Assembly: GCA_965229605.1 (NCBI GenBank)
Contig: OZ245892.1
Coordinates: forward strand, 1,178,001 to 1,242,000
Source: G965229605 sp965229605
Lineage (GTDB): Bacteria; Pseudomonadota; Alphaproteobacteria; CBDDJK01
Length of the DNA stretch: 64,000 bases
Direction: 5' to 3'
Under the pieces are notes generated by a model that searched no databases, was not told the origin of the DNA, and saw only the letters and a list, made by a program, of their open reading frames with translations. Positions within the stretch are counted from its first letter, which is position 1, and each line of letters starts with the position of its first letter. A program made the translations under genes and the position numbers. This document shows positions 25,810 to 33,907 of the stretch, piece after piece.

Positions 25810-26564
25810 TACGCCGCCTCCTTTGCGCCAACGATCAGTCCCAGGACATCCTGGTTTGTCGTTTCTGAAGTTTTCACAACGCCAGCACATCTGCCCCTGC
25901 GCTGAACATGGATACGGTCAGAGACCTCAAAGACGTCATCCAGAGAGTGACTTATGAGAATAACCGCCAGACCCTGCTTTTTAAGGGTCTTGATAAGCTT
26001 CAGTGTCCGCGCGGTTTCTTGCGGGCCAAGTGCCGCAGTCGGCTCATCCATTACCAGGACTCGCAGGCCTTCATGATAGACAGCACGCGCAATGGCAACA
26101 GCCTGCCTTTGGCCTCCCGAAAGGCTTTCAGTCGGCGCGTCGAGTGACTTGAGCTTAACACCAAGGCGCTCCATCAAAACACGCTCGGTTTCATTCCGCA
26201 TGCGCCGATTATCAAGGACTGACACGCCCAGGACTTTTTTCGTCAGTTCATTTCCCAGAAACATATTAGAAGCAGGATCCAGATGGTCAGCAAGTGCCAG
26301 GGTTTGATAAACCGCATCTATTCCTTTTTCGATTGCATCTGCATGGTTTGAAAAACTGACCGGATTCCCGTCCAGAAAGACCGTGCCTTCCGTTGGTTGG
26401 TACACACCGGTAAGAATCTTGATGAGCGTCGATTTGCCCGCCCCGTTATCACCAACGATTGCCAGAACCTCTCCGCCATACGCATCCAGGTCAACATCCG
26501 AAAGCGCAGTGACTCCTCCAAACCGTTTTGTGATGCCACGCATTTTTACAAGTGCTTCAGCCAT
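25809..26564 (-). CDS. Sugar ABC transporter ATP-binding protein (single ATPase domain)
   Basis: 251 residues from the ATG at 26564 (MAEALVKMRGITKRFGG). Walker A GDNGAGKST, signature LSGGQRQAVAIARAV, Walker B LVMDEPTAALG and the switch histidine in LISHSLD are present. It has one nucleotide-binding domain, about half the size of RbsA, so it should act as a homodimer like FrcA-type sugar ATPases. The start region is unusual: the ribosome-binding-site and start-codon unit GGGTGAAAATAATGGC is repeated in tandem upstream. It heads the minus-strand operon that runs down to the semialdehyde dehydrogenase, behind a GTTACCGGTAAC site at 26819. Confidence 0.9.
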   Translation of the reverse strand: MAEALVKMRGITKRFGGVTALSDVDLDAYGGEVLAIVGDNGAGKSTLIKILTGVYQPTEGTVFLDGNPVSFSNHADAIEKGIDAVYQTLALADHLDPASNMFLGNELTKKVLGVSVLDNRRMRNETERVLMERLGVKLKSLDAPTESLSGGQRQAVAIARAVYHEGLRVLVMDEPTAALGPQETARTLKLIKTLKKQGLAVILISHSLDDVFEVSDRIHVQRRGRCAGVVKTSETTNQDVLGLIVGAKEAA

Positions 26565-26623
26565 TATTTTCACCCGCCATTATTTTCACCCGCCATTATT
26601 TTCACCCGCCTGTATTTTCACCC
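26560..26623 (-). repeat. Four tandem 16-bp repeats spanning the translation start of the sugar ABC ATPase
   Basis: Three exact copies of GCCATTATTTTCACCC (26560-26575, 26576-26591, 26592-26607) and a variant GCCTGTATTTTCACCC (26608-26623). On the coding strand every unit reads GGGTGAAAATAATGGC, a Shine-Dalgarno-like GGGTGA with an ATG. Because 16 is not a multiple of three the additional ATGs are out of frame and open 7-8 codon mini-frames that stop at or near the real start. Confidence 0.85.
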
Positions 26624-26697
26624 GCTGGCAGACCAATTGCCGGTCTGCTTTGATTTATTCGACGTGGAGCGAGAGCTTTCAGCAGGCCGTTCAGTAT

Positions 26698-26742
26698 TGA
26701 GATATCCAGAAGCAGTATGGATATCCAAATATTGGATATCCA
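26698..26742. promoter_or_regulatory. Cluster of TGGATATCCA palindromes, candidate operator array
   Basis: Two perfect 10-bp palindromes TGGATATCCA at 26718-26727 and 26733-26742 are spaced 15 bp apart, and a degenerate one (TGAGATATCCA) begins at 26698. They lie between the LacI-type operator and the start of the ATPase gene, so within or just after the promoter. They differ from the LacI-type site and may bind a second regulator or form RNA structure. Confidence 0.5.
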
Positions 26743-26818
26743 GCTGGCCGATCTTCAGATAACAGCTTGGCTAAAAACCTCTCTCCCAAGTTTTTCGGCA
26801 AGTTTTCTTACAAGTAGC

Positions 26819-26830
26819 GTTACCGGTAAC
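26819..26830. promoter_or_regulatory. GTTACCGGTAAC palindrome, predicted LacI-family operator
   Basis: Perfect 12-bp palindrome with the central CG typical of LacI-family sites. Identical copies lie at 30674 and 30732 next to the lacI-type gene, which supports assignment to that regulator and places the minus-strand acid-sugar operon in the same regulon. Confidence 0.75.
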
Positions 26831-26942
26831 TTAAGCTTAATTGAAACGATTAGAGGATAAGAGTCAACACAAAAATTGCTGGAAAAAATTTTTTATTATT
26901 CTTGTTTTTCAACAGGTTAAATTTTTCGTAGCCCAACAGGCA

Positions 26943-26968
26943 TTCAGGCCACCGGGTGGTGGCCTGAA
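26943..26968 (-). terminator. Hairpin downstream of the second sugar-binding-protein gene
   Basis: TTCAGGCCACC-GGGT-GGTGGCCTGAA is a perfect 11-bp stem with a 4-nt loop, 36 bp after the stop codon at 27004. It lacks a strong T-run but is well placed to end the upstream-coming operon (ATPase, permease, binding protein). Confidence 0.6.
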
Positions 26969-27003
26969 AATGAGAATTCAACGGAGAATTCTGACCCTGG
27001 TGA

Positions 27004-28050
27004 TTATTTACCCCAGATCCTGGCGTAGCTTTCACGGTACGGCGAGTCGGGATCGAAAAGATTACTGTCACCCATATTGGCAAGGCCTTCTTGTGTGACC
27101 AACGCCGGGGATGTGATATATCCAGAACATGCTTCACCCTGGATTGCCCGGTTAAGTTCATCCACCAGTTGCCAGCCTTGCAAGTTCAAGGGTTCTGCGA
27201 CAGTAATCGTTTGATAATTAAGCGAACGAATACGTTGGAAAGCCGCCTCGGATCCGTCACCCGCAGAACCTGCCTGAGGTCCATCTTTGGCCGAGATCCC
27301 CGCAGAAGCAAGAGCAGGCCCCATGAAATCAAAATACAGGTCGTTGATGGCCAAAGCATGAGTCCATTTATCCCCGTATTTTTGCAATAGACTAATCGTT
27401 AACGGGCCCATGCGCGTAGACGTATCCGCAATAGGCGTGTCAACATATTCCAGGACAGTGCCGCCCATTTCTTCGATGGTTTGCTTGATGCGATCAGCTT
27501 TGTCTATTGCGATCTGGTATGTCGAATCCGTAAAAATTACGGCACCAACATTATTTCCACCATCTTCCATAGCCCATTCCGCAGCCACTTCCGATACGGT
27601 CATGGCATCCGTTGAAACATTTGCAAAAATACCGCCAGGTGCCTCGCACCCGATCTTTGGCCCGGAATGCCACGCAACCATGGGAATATTCGCTGAGACA
27701 ACGCCTTCCAGCGCGGCCTGTTGTTCCACAGCATCAAATCCATTTATGATCATTCCGTCAGGCTTTAAAGCCAACGCCTGCCCTATCGCTGCGGTTCGTC
27801 CTTGAATGGACCCCGCACCATCAAGAACACGTACAGCCCAGCCAATCTTTGCAGCGGCTTCTTCAACGCCTTTGGTGACGCCCAGAATACCCCCATTTTT
27901 CAAATCACCGGCAACGACGACAATTGATTTGTTTTCTGCCGCTTTCGGTCCATTTGCAGGACCATCAAATGGCATTTCGGCTGTTGCAAAACCTGTTGCG
28001 GCTATGACTGCGGCTGAAGCACCAAGCGCCATAAGCATATTTCTAAGCAT
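27004..28050 (-). CDS. Periplasmic sugar-binding protein (Peripla_BP_4), second ABC set
   Basis: 348 residues with a signal peptide (MLRNMLMALGASAAVIAATGFATA, cleavage near 24). The mature protein follows the ribose-binding fold: KSIVVVAGDLKNGGILGVTKGVEEAA, ALALKPDGMIINGFDA, GAVIFTDSTYQIAIDKADR and HALAINDLYFDFMGPALA. It is third in an operon after a two-domain ATPase and a permease, behind LacI-type operators. Ligand is likely a pentose or related sugar by context. A hairpin follows the gene. Confidence 0.87.
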   Translation of the reverse strand: MLRNMLMALGASAAVIAATGFATAEMPFDGPANGPKAAENKSIVVVAGDLKNGGILGVTKGVEEAAAKIGWAVRVLDGAGSIQGRTAAIGQALALKPDGMIINGFDAVEQQAALEGVVSANIPMVAWHSGPKIGCEAPGGIFANVSTDAMTVSEVAAEWAMEDGGNNVGAVIFTDSTYQIAIDKADRIKQTIEEMGGTVLEYVDTPIADTSTRMGPLTISLLQKYGDKWTHALAINDLYFDFMGPALASAGISAKDGPQAGSAGDGSEAAFQRIRSLNYQTITVAEPLNLQGWQLVDELNRAIQGEACSGYITSPALVTQEGLANMGDSNLFDPDSPYRESYARIWGK

Positions 28051-28078
28051 TAGAATCCCTCCTTGAATTATGATCGGT

Positions 28079-29098
28079 TTATTTCTTGGCGCCTTTACGC
28101 CGTTGTGCGTAGCCTGCTATGCCAATGGCAATGAGCAAAGTTACCCCGTTAAACATCGGTTCGACCCAGAAGGATCCACCGAATTGCTGAATGCCTGAAA
28201 TACCCACTGCGAGAATGGCAACGCCAACAATGGTCCCCCAGACATTCACTCTCCCCGGCTTAATTGTCGTTGATCCAAGAAACGCACCTACAAGAGCCGG
28301 AAGCAAAAATTCCAGCCCGACAGAAGCCTGACCAATACGAAGTTTTGAAGCAAGCAGAACACCGGCAAATGCCGTGATAAAACCCGATGTCATAAACGCG
28401 CTGATGACGAATTTTCGTGTCGGAATACCATTGAGTTCGGCAGCGCGCTGATTTGCGCCGATTGCATATAGATAACGACCAACAGGTGTGTATTCAAGCA
28501 CCAGCCACATTGTGATGGTGATCCCCAGAACATAAAATCCGGTGATTGGCAGTCCCAGAATAAATGTACCGTTTATGGCATAGAAACTGTCTGGTAGAAG
28601 GCCAACCATCTGTCGGCCTCCTGTATGCCAAAGAGCCAGGGCATATAAGACAGTACCGGTTCCAAGTGTAGCGATGAAGCTGTCTATTTTGGCGATTTCG
28701 ACCAGCAGGCCGTTTAAAAATCCGGCAAAGAGGCCCAGTGTCAAGACAATCGCAACAGCGACAGGCCAGGGAATTCCCAATGTTGTCTGCAACGAAATGG
28801 CAAGAATGTGCCATAGCACAATTCCGTATCCAACAGTAAGATCAATGCGCCCGGCAGCCATCGGGATCATCGCGCCGAGTGACAGCAAGGCTATAATCGC
28901 CTTGTCAGAAATAATCGCCCTTAGATTTAGCAGGGTGGGGAAAGTATCTGGCAACATGATTGAAAAAATGACAATCAGCAAAACTGTCAAAATCACCAGA
29001 CCATAAACCGGAAGAAACCTGAGAATACGCGTCTTGAGGTCTGCGCCTTTCAGTTCTGCCCTGGTTGGCTCTAAAGCGTTTGATTTCAAAGATTGCAT
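28079..29098 (-). CDS. Ribose/xylose-type ABC transporter permease, second set
   Basis: 339 residues from the ATG at 29098, which lies inside the 3' end of the ATPase gene; a TTG at 29113 would add five residues. RbsC-family features: ISDKAIIALLSLGAMIPMAAGRIDLTVG, IAKIDSFIATLGTGTVLYALALW, LLVEIAKI and LPALVGAFLGSTTIKPGRVNV. Hydrophobic helices throughout and a basic C-terminus (AQRRKGAKK) indicate an inner-membrane channel partner for the neighbouring ATPase and binding protein. Confidence 0.87.
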   Translation of the reverse strand: MQSLKSNALEPTRAELKGADLKTRILRFLPVYGLVILTVLLIVIFSIMLPDTFPTLLNLRAIISDKAIIALLSLGAMIPMAAGRIDLTVGYGIVLWHILAISLQTTLGIPWPVAVAIVLTLGLFAGFLNGLLVEIAKIDSFIATLGTGTVLYALALWHTGGRQMVGLLPDSFYAINGTFILGLPITGFYVLGITITMWLVLEYTPVGRYLYAIGANQRAAELNGIPTRKFVISAFMTSGFITAFAGVLLASKLRIGQASVGLEFLLPALVGAFLGSTTIKPGRVNVWGTIVGVAILAVGISGIQQFGGSFWVEPMFNGVTLLIAIGIAGYAQRRKGAKK

Positions 29099-30615
29099 GG
29101 TATTGGGTCCCAACTGCCAGCGCGATTCGTCGCAGATGCCATTTGAATAAGATTTTCAGGATTAAGTTCAGTCCCTTTCAGTTCATCAACAATTTCACCC
29201 TGACTGAAAACAATCGCCCGGTGACAAATAGAGGCGATTTCTTCAAAATCCGTTGAAACGATCAGAATCCCGATTCCGCCTTCGAGTGCCAAGTTCAAAA
29301 GGGCGTAAATTTCCGCTTTGGCTCCGACATCGACGCCAGCCGTAGGATCCTCGCAGATGAGTAAATTGCGTTGAGTCGCCAACCAGCGTCCAATGACAAT
29401 CTTTTGTTGATTGCCTCCGGAAAGGCTTTCAATAGCCATGCTTTGATCGTTTGGAGATAAAGCCACTTGACGGCCAATTTCTTCTGCGAGTAGCTTCTCG
29501 TCCTGTGGTTTCATAAACGACAGGGCTGAACGCCCGACCGCAGAGGGATTTAGAAAAGTATTTTCACGAATTGTCATCGCCATTGCCACCGATTCTTCGG
29601 TGCGATCTCGTGCAACAAGACCAATCCCGGACTGCATTGCTGTTTGAGGGGTAGACAAATCAGGCGCTTGACCGTTAAGGACGACTTGACCGTTAAAACT
29701 TTCTGCGCCGAATAAAGCCCGCGAAATAGATGCATGCCCGGCCCCGCGCAGACCAACCAGACCCACCATTTCTTTTCGAAGCAGACTAAAACTTACCGGG
29801 CCAGCTTCACTTGTCACCATATCGTTAACGCAAAGAACGACGTCTCCCGAATCGCCTTCGACTTTCCGCACTTCGCGCGTTTTTCGCCCGACAATCATTA
29901 AAATGAGTTCTTCCGGGCTGGTATGCTCTATGGCGCGCATTCCAACCATTTCCCCGTCGCGCAACACCGCCACGCGGTCTGCAATTCGAAATATCTCGTC
30001 CAGCCTGTGCGAGACATAGATCATTCCAACACCTTTTCCGCGCAACGAACGCAGGGTGCTAAAAAGATGCTCAACCTCGTTCGAAGGTAAAGAAGCTGTT
30101 GGTTCATCCAGGACCAGAAAGTCACAATCAACGGCCAATGCTCTGGCAATCGCAACCAGTGATTTCTCGGTTCTGGACAAGTCCTGGACTCGCGTTGCGG
30201 GATCTATATCACAATCAATTCTGCCCAGAGTCTCAAGAGCCTTTTCTTCAACATACCGCCACCGAATCAAGCCGTTTTTCCTCCTATAACCAAGTGCCAG
30301 GGCGATATTTTCAGCCACAGTCATCCATTCAATCATCCCGAGGTCCTGGTGGATGAATGCGACAGACTGCCGTTCACCAAAACTGCCCGGACGATGCTCG
30401 TAAGGCTCACCGTCGATTAACACCTTGCCCTCATCCGCTTTATGGATGCCGCCAAGAATTTTTATCAGCGTCGATTTACCCGCTCCATTTTCCCCAAGAA
30501 GGGCAACAATCTCGCCTCTCTCGATATTCAAGGAAACACCGCGTAGCGCATACGTACCGCCGAAATGTTTCTTGACACCATCAAAAAACAAGTTGTTTTG
30601 CGCCAGCTTAATCAC
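29086..30615 (-). CDS. Sugar ABC transporter ATP-binding protein with two ATPase domains (RbsA/XylG type)
   Basis: 509 residues from the GTG at 30615. Domain 1 has Walker A GENGAGKST, Walker B FLVLDEPTASL and switch His in YVSHRLDE, but a non-consensus signature (DLSRTEKSLVAIARAL). Domain 2 has a degenerate Walker A (GLRGAGHASIS) and a canonical LSGGNQQKIVIGRWL signature, the asymmetry normal for RbsA proteins. GGAGG lies 5 nt before the GTG; a TTG at 30627 is the longer start. It heads the minus-strand operon behind a promoter flanked by two LacI-type operators. Confidence 0.9.
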   Translation of the reverse strand: MIKLAQNNLFFDGVKKHFGGTYALRGVSLNIERGEIVALLGENGAGKSTLIKILGGIHKADEGKVLIDGEPYEHRPGSFGERQSVAFIHQDLGMIEWMTVAENIALALGYRRKNGLIRWRYVEEKALETLGRIDCDIDPATRVQDLSRTEKSLVAIARALAVDCDFLVLDEPTASLPSNEVEHLFSTLRSLRGKGVGMIYVSHRLDEIFRIADRVAVLRDGEMVGMRAIEHTSPEELILMIVGRKTREVRKVEGDSGDVVLCVNDMVTSEAGPVSFSLLRKEMVGLVGLRGAGHASISRALFGAESFNGQVVLNGQAPDLSTPQTAMQSGIGLVARDRTEESVAMAMTIRENTFLNPSAVGRSALSFMKPQDEKLLAEEIGRQVALSPNDQSMAIESLSGGNQQKIVIGRWLATQRNLLICEDPTAGVDVGAKAEIYALLNLALEGGIGILIVSTDFEEIASICHRAIVFSQGEIVDELKGTELNPENLIQMASATNRAGSWDPIPCNL

Positions 30616-30673
30616 ATGCCCCTCCAAAATTTGTACCCGAGAACAGGAACAAATTTACCGTAACCTATGTTAA

Positions 30674-30685
30674 GTTACCGGTAAC
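30674..30685. promoter_or_regulatory. GTTACCGGTAAC operator, ATPase-proximal
   Basis: Perfect palindrome just downstream of the predicted minus-strand -10 box, where a bound repressor would block initiation. A degenerate relative (TTTACCGTAAC) lies at 30654-30664, between it and the ATPase gene. Confidence 0.75.
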
Positions 30686-30694
30686 CTTTCGTTA

Positions 30695-30722
30695 ACATTA
30701 TTGTAAAATTTATATCTGTCAA
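30695..30722 (-). promoter_or_regulatory. Predicted promoter of the second sugar ABC operon
   Basis: On the minus strand TTGACA (complement at 30717-30722) is followed after 16 bp by TAATGT (30695-30700). It lies between the two GTTACCGGTAAC sites, a layout compatible with repression by looping. Only the -35 is a perfect match, so the call is moderate. Confidence 0.5.
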
Positions 30723-30731
30723 CTAAAAAGA

Positions 30732-30743
30732 GTTACCGGTAAC
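30732..30743. promoter_or_regulatory. GTTACCGGTAAC operator, lacI-gene-proximal
   Basis: Perfect palindrome 15 bp before the ATG of the LacI-family gene and about 10 bp upstream of the minus-strand -35 box. The spacing to the other copy is 58 bp centre to centre. It would give autoregulation and control of the divergent transporter operon. Confidence 0.75.
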
Positions 30744-30758
30744 ACAAATATTTGCGAT

Positions 30759-31787
30759 ATGACGAAAACATCACTTAAACCGAATAGTTATAAAAATAAC
30801 TCCCTCGCGGACATCGCCAGATCATTAGGCGTGTCCAAGATGACGGTAAGCCGCGTTTTGCGTAACGAAGGCGGTTATTCTGAAGATACAAAGACCCGTG
30901 TGCTCGCTGAAATCGAGCGCATTGGATACGTGCCTAACCGCATAGCAAGCATTTTTTCAGGTGACGCAAAATCGACATTCGTTGGTGTTTCAATCCCAGA
31001 GCTTGGAAACGAAATATTCACACAGGTTCTGGAGGGAATAGACCGGAAACTTGGTTCATTCGGGCATCAAACTGTTCTTGGAATGACGGAACATCTGCTT
31101 GATCAGGAAGAGCGATGGATTGACACCGTGATGACCTGGCAGCCGGCCGGATTGATTGTGACCGGCCGCTCACATAGCCCAAAAGCAACCAGAACGCTTG
31201 GAAAAACAGGCATACCCGTCGTCGAAATCTGGGATTTAAACACCAGTCCAATTGATATGTCCGTCGGCCTCAATCACTATGACAGCGGTTTTTCAATGGG
31301 ACAGCATCTGGTGAATAAGGGCTATCAGAAATTTGGATATGTCGGTACTTACCACGACATAGCAAATGCTGCCAGCAGCCGGTTGCGTGGTTATGCCAAA
31401 TCAATTGAAGATGCATCCGGATCGCTTCAAAAACAATTATTGCTTCAAGATACACCGGGGTTTTACACCGGATATTATGGCACTGAACAACTGCTTGCGT
31501 CAAAAAATGACATCGAAATTATATATTTTCAAAATGACAATATGGCAGTGGGCGGGCTTCACTATTGTCAAAAGCTTGGCTTAAACGTCCCAGGCGATAT
31601 CGGGATCGCAGGCTGGGGCGATTTACCCATTGGCTCCATTCTGCCCGCGCGCCTTACAACAACAGCCGTTCCACACCTGAGAATTGGCCAAATCGCGGCT
31701 GAAATGGTTTTAGCCAGAATCAACAATGAAGAAACTTCCAGTACATATGATGTCGGCTTTTCAATGATCCCCGGCGCAACTGCCTAG
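30759..31787 (+). CDS. LacI-family transcriptional regulator of the sugar-acid module
   Basis: 342 residues. The N-terminal helix-turn-helix is SLADIARSLGVSKMTVSRVLR (about 15-35) followed by the hinge segment IERIGYVPNRIASIFSG; the rest is a periplasmic-binding-protein-like sensor domain. It is divergent to the second ABC operon and shares its operators. The ATG lacks a recognisable ribosome-binding site. The TAG stop is provided by a solitary GGGTCAGGACC motif. GntR-type gluconate regulators of the LacI family have similar organisation; the inducer here is probably a C5 sugar or sugar acid. Repression of both minus-strand operons is inferred from the shared palindrome. Confidence 0.88.
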   Translation: MTKTSLKPNSYKNNSLADIARSLGVSKMTVSRVLRNEGGYSEDTKTRVLAEIERIGYVPNRIASIFSGDAKSTFVGVSIPELGNEIFTQVLEGIDRKLGSFGHQTVLGMTEHLLDQEERWIDTVMTWQPAGLIVTGRSHSPKATRTLGKTGIPVVEIWDLNTSPIDMSVGLNHYDSGFSMGQHLVNKGYQKFGYVGTYHDIANAASSRLRGYAKSIEDASGSLQKQLLLQDTPGFYTGYYGTEQLLASKNDIEIIYFQNDNMAVGGLHYCQKLGLNVPGDIGIAGWGDLPIGSILPARLTTTAVPHLRIGQIAAEMVLARINNEETSSTYDVGFSMIPGATA

Positions 31788-31800
31788 GGTCAGGACCATT
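31785..31800. repeat. Solitary GGGTCAGGACC motif at the end of the LacI gene
   Basis: TAGGGTCAGGACCATT; the TAG is the LacI stop codon. Compared with the full element end one C of the GACCC arm and the CATAA extension are lost, so this copy is degenerate. Confidence 0.6.
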
Positions 31801-31820
31801 GATAACGCCCTGTTGATCGC

Positions 31821-32279
31821 TCATGTGGCATGACGAGATAAAATCAGTCCCAGCTTGGTTAAAGCCGCTTGTGCGCATTCAACGTCCTCAAATCCCTGAG
31901 CACCAGAGACGCCGATTGCGCCGATTAAACAACCATCGCTGAAGATTGGCAGCCCCCCTTCCCAGGCGCATAGTCTGGGTCTGGTTTGCAGTCCCAACGT
32001 CAAATCATTGGAAGAGGACATACGTTCGTAGAAGTCCTTGGTCGACTTGCCCAGCGTTGCCGTAAACGCCTTGTCGGTCGCAATGTCCAAAACAATGGGC
32101 GATACACTATCCATACGAGCGGAAGCCACTTGCGCCCCCCATGGATCGAGAACAACCACCGCGATATTCCAGTCATTTTCGATAGCATGATCCATAGCCA
32201 CGCTGATCAAAGAGGCTGCGGTTTTATAGGTAATGACGGAGACCTTATGTGCGACTTCTGCATGTTCTTTTTCTGGCAT
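31821..32279 (-). CDS. GlcG/HbpS family (DUF336) protein
   Basis: 152 residues of the small haem-binding-protein-like/GlcG family: AMDHAIENDWNIAVVVLDPWG, ATDKAFTATLGKST, a GGLPIF segment and GAIGVSGA near the end. Members accompany glycolate, propanediol and sugar catabolism genes; their biochemical role is poorly defined. The ATG is preceded by AAAAGGAA and lies 21 bp after the GMC oxidoreductase stop, making this the last gene of the Mal/Ugp-type transport operon. Confidence 0.82.
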   Translation of the reverse strand: MPEKEHAEVAHKVSVITYKTAASLISVAMDHAIENDWNIAVVVLDPWGAQVASARMDSVSPIVLDIATDKAFTATLGKSTKDFYERMSSSNDLTLGLQTRPRLCAWEGGLPIFSDGCLIGAIGVSGAQGFEDVECAQAALTKLGLILSRHAT

Positions 32280-32299
32280 TTTTCATTCCTTTTTCTGAA

Positions 32300-33907
32300 T
32301 CAGCCCCTGTTCTGAAGCAGATGAGTCTGCTTGATCATATCAGCCCCCTTTTCTGCGATCATGATCGTGGTTGCATTTGTATTTGACGAAATGAGTGTCG
32401 GCATGATCGAGGCATCAATGACTCGCAATCCATCAAGGCCATTAAATTGCAGTTGAGGATTAACGACCGCGTCAGCATCTATTCCCATGCGGCAGGTGCC
32501 AACCGGATGATGATCTGTCTTGGCGTTTTCACAGGCATAGTCAATCAGATCCTGTTCGGTGGTAACATCGGGGCCAGGCAGAAGCTCTTTTTTCACAAAT
32601 TTTCCAAGCGGCTTGGCACGCATGATCTCGCGTGCCATTTGCAAGCCTTTCAACCCCATCTTTCGATCATGTTCTTCAGCCCAATAGTTTGGATCAATAA
32701 GCGGATCAATGTCGGGCGCAGCAGAAGCCAGGCGGACCGTCCCGCGCGACCTGGGCCGTAGATAGGCTGAATTGAGCGTAACACCACCGCTGTCCATATG
32801 CGCGACACCTGCCTCAATTCCAGAGCCCAATCCCAGATGAAACTGTATATCTGGCGAAAATGCGTTTTCTTCTGCATACCAAAAGCCGCCAGATTCAAAC
32901 AGGCTGGAGGCTGCCGGGCCGGAGCGGGATAGCAGATATTGCAATCCCGCAAATAGAGATTTTACGCCCTTGGCATATGGATCATAGGTATGCGGACCCG
33001 TGCAGGCCGAAATCGTAAAAAGGTCGAGGTGATCCTGCAAGTTCGCGCCAACATCGGAGGCTTTATGCATGACGTCAATGCCGACCTGCCGCAAATGTTC
33101 TTCAGGTCCAATACCTGACAGCATCAAAAGTTTTGGCGAGCCTATCGCACCGCAACTGACAATAACCTCTTTGGAAGCGGTGAGTGTTTCATGCGCAAGC
33201 TCAACACCCGTCACACGGCTGCGCTCTATAATCAGGCGTCCGACCTGTGCGCTGGTTCTGACGTCTAAATTAGGTCGCCGCGCTGCTGGCCACAGAAAAG
33301 CACTGGCGGCTGAACTGCGCCGCGCATGTTTCTGCGTGAGTTGATAATACCCCACACCTTCCTGTTTTTCACCGGCTATATCTGCGTTGAAGGGTATTCC
33401 CAAACTGTTTGCAGCTTCAAAAAAGGCTTCACAAATTGGCAGGGGTGCTGATGGTTTTGAAACGCCCAACAGCCCATCTTGAGCATGATAGGGTTCAGAA
33501 AACGCATCGTTATCTTCAGATTTACGGAAATAGGGCAAGACGTCTTCATACCCCCAGCCTGCGCATCCCAAATCTCGCCATGTGTCAAAGTCTTTGGGAT
33601 TTCCGCGCGTATAGATTTGCGCGTTAATTGTCGAGCCGCCACCGATGACCTTGGCCTGCGTGAAAACAAATTTGCGCCCCTTCATGTGTTTTTGAGGAAC
33701 AGTCTGCCACCCCCATGAGCCGATGCCTTTGGTCATTTTGGCAAATCCGGCAGGAATTTTATAGAATGGATGCCAGTCTCTTCCGCCTGCCTCTATCAGG
33801 CAAACGCGAACATCGGGGTTTTCTGAAAGGCGCGAAGCCAGAACACACCCGGCTGAGCCGCCGCCGACAATAATGAAATCATATCCATTTTTGGAAAAAC
33901 TAGGCAA
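32300..33907 (-). CDS. GMC family FAD-dependent oxidoreductase (choline/alcohol dehydrogenase type), copy 1
   Basis: 535 residues. The FAD-binding Rossmann motif GGGSAGCVLASRLSE follows YDFIIV at residues 9-14, and the GMC signatures GGGSTINAQIYTRG and the GAIGSPKLLMLSGIGP segment are present; the C-terminal HPVGTCRMG carries the active-site histidine region. It would oxidise an alcohol group of a sugar, polyol or related compound. Start is a TTG overlapping the end of the ATPase gene by 8 bp, without a clear ribosome-binding site, so it depends on coupling. The transporter operon it belongs to suggests its substrate is the imported sugar or polyol. Confidence 0.87.
   Translation of the reverse strand: MPSFSKNGYDFIIVGGGSAGCVLASRLSENPDVRVCLIEAGGRDWHPFYKIPAGFAKMTKGIGSWGWQTVPQKHMKGRKFVFTQAKVIGGGSTINAQIYTRGNPKDFDTWRDLGCAGWGYEDVLPYFRKSEDNDAFSEPYHAQDGLLGVSKPSAPLPICEAFFEAANSLGIPFNADIAGEKQEGVGYYQLTQKHARRSSAASAFLWPAARRPNLDVRTSAQVGRLIIERSRVTGVELAHETLTASKEVIVSCGAIGSPKLLMLSGIGPEEHLRQVGIDVMHKASDVGANLQDHLDLFTISACTGPHTYDPYAKGVKSLFAGLQYLLSRSGPAASSLFESGGFWYAEENAFSPDIQFHLGLGSGIEAGVAHMDSGGVTLNSAYLRPRSRGTVRLASAAPDIDPLIDPNYWAEEHDRKMGLKGLQMAREIMRAKPLGKFVKKELLPGPDVTTEQDLIDYACENAKTDHHPVGTCRMGIDADAVVNPQLQFNGLDGLRVIDASIMPTLISSNTNATTIMIAEKGADMIKQTHLLQNRG

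Larger units (their letters stand above)
26574..27003. other. 430-bp non-coding control region between the two sugar ABC sets
   Basis: Holds, from left to right, the tandem start-site repeats, a cluster of TGGATATCCA palindromes (26698-26742), the GTTACCGGTAAC operator (26819-26830) and a terminator-like stem (26943-26968) for the downstream-facing neighbour. The promoter of the minus-strand operon must lie here, but I could not single out -35/-10 boxes. No gene seen. Confidence 0.6.

Noticed and set aside
24685..25890. Longer permease start at 25890
   Set aside because: The added 27 codons lie fully inside the ATPase gene and lack hydrophobic or family sequence; the ATG at 25809 has a strong ribosome-binding site.
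26560..26623. Tandem 16-bp repeats as a CRISPR array
   Set aside because: Units are head to tail without spacers and no cas genes are present.
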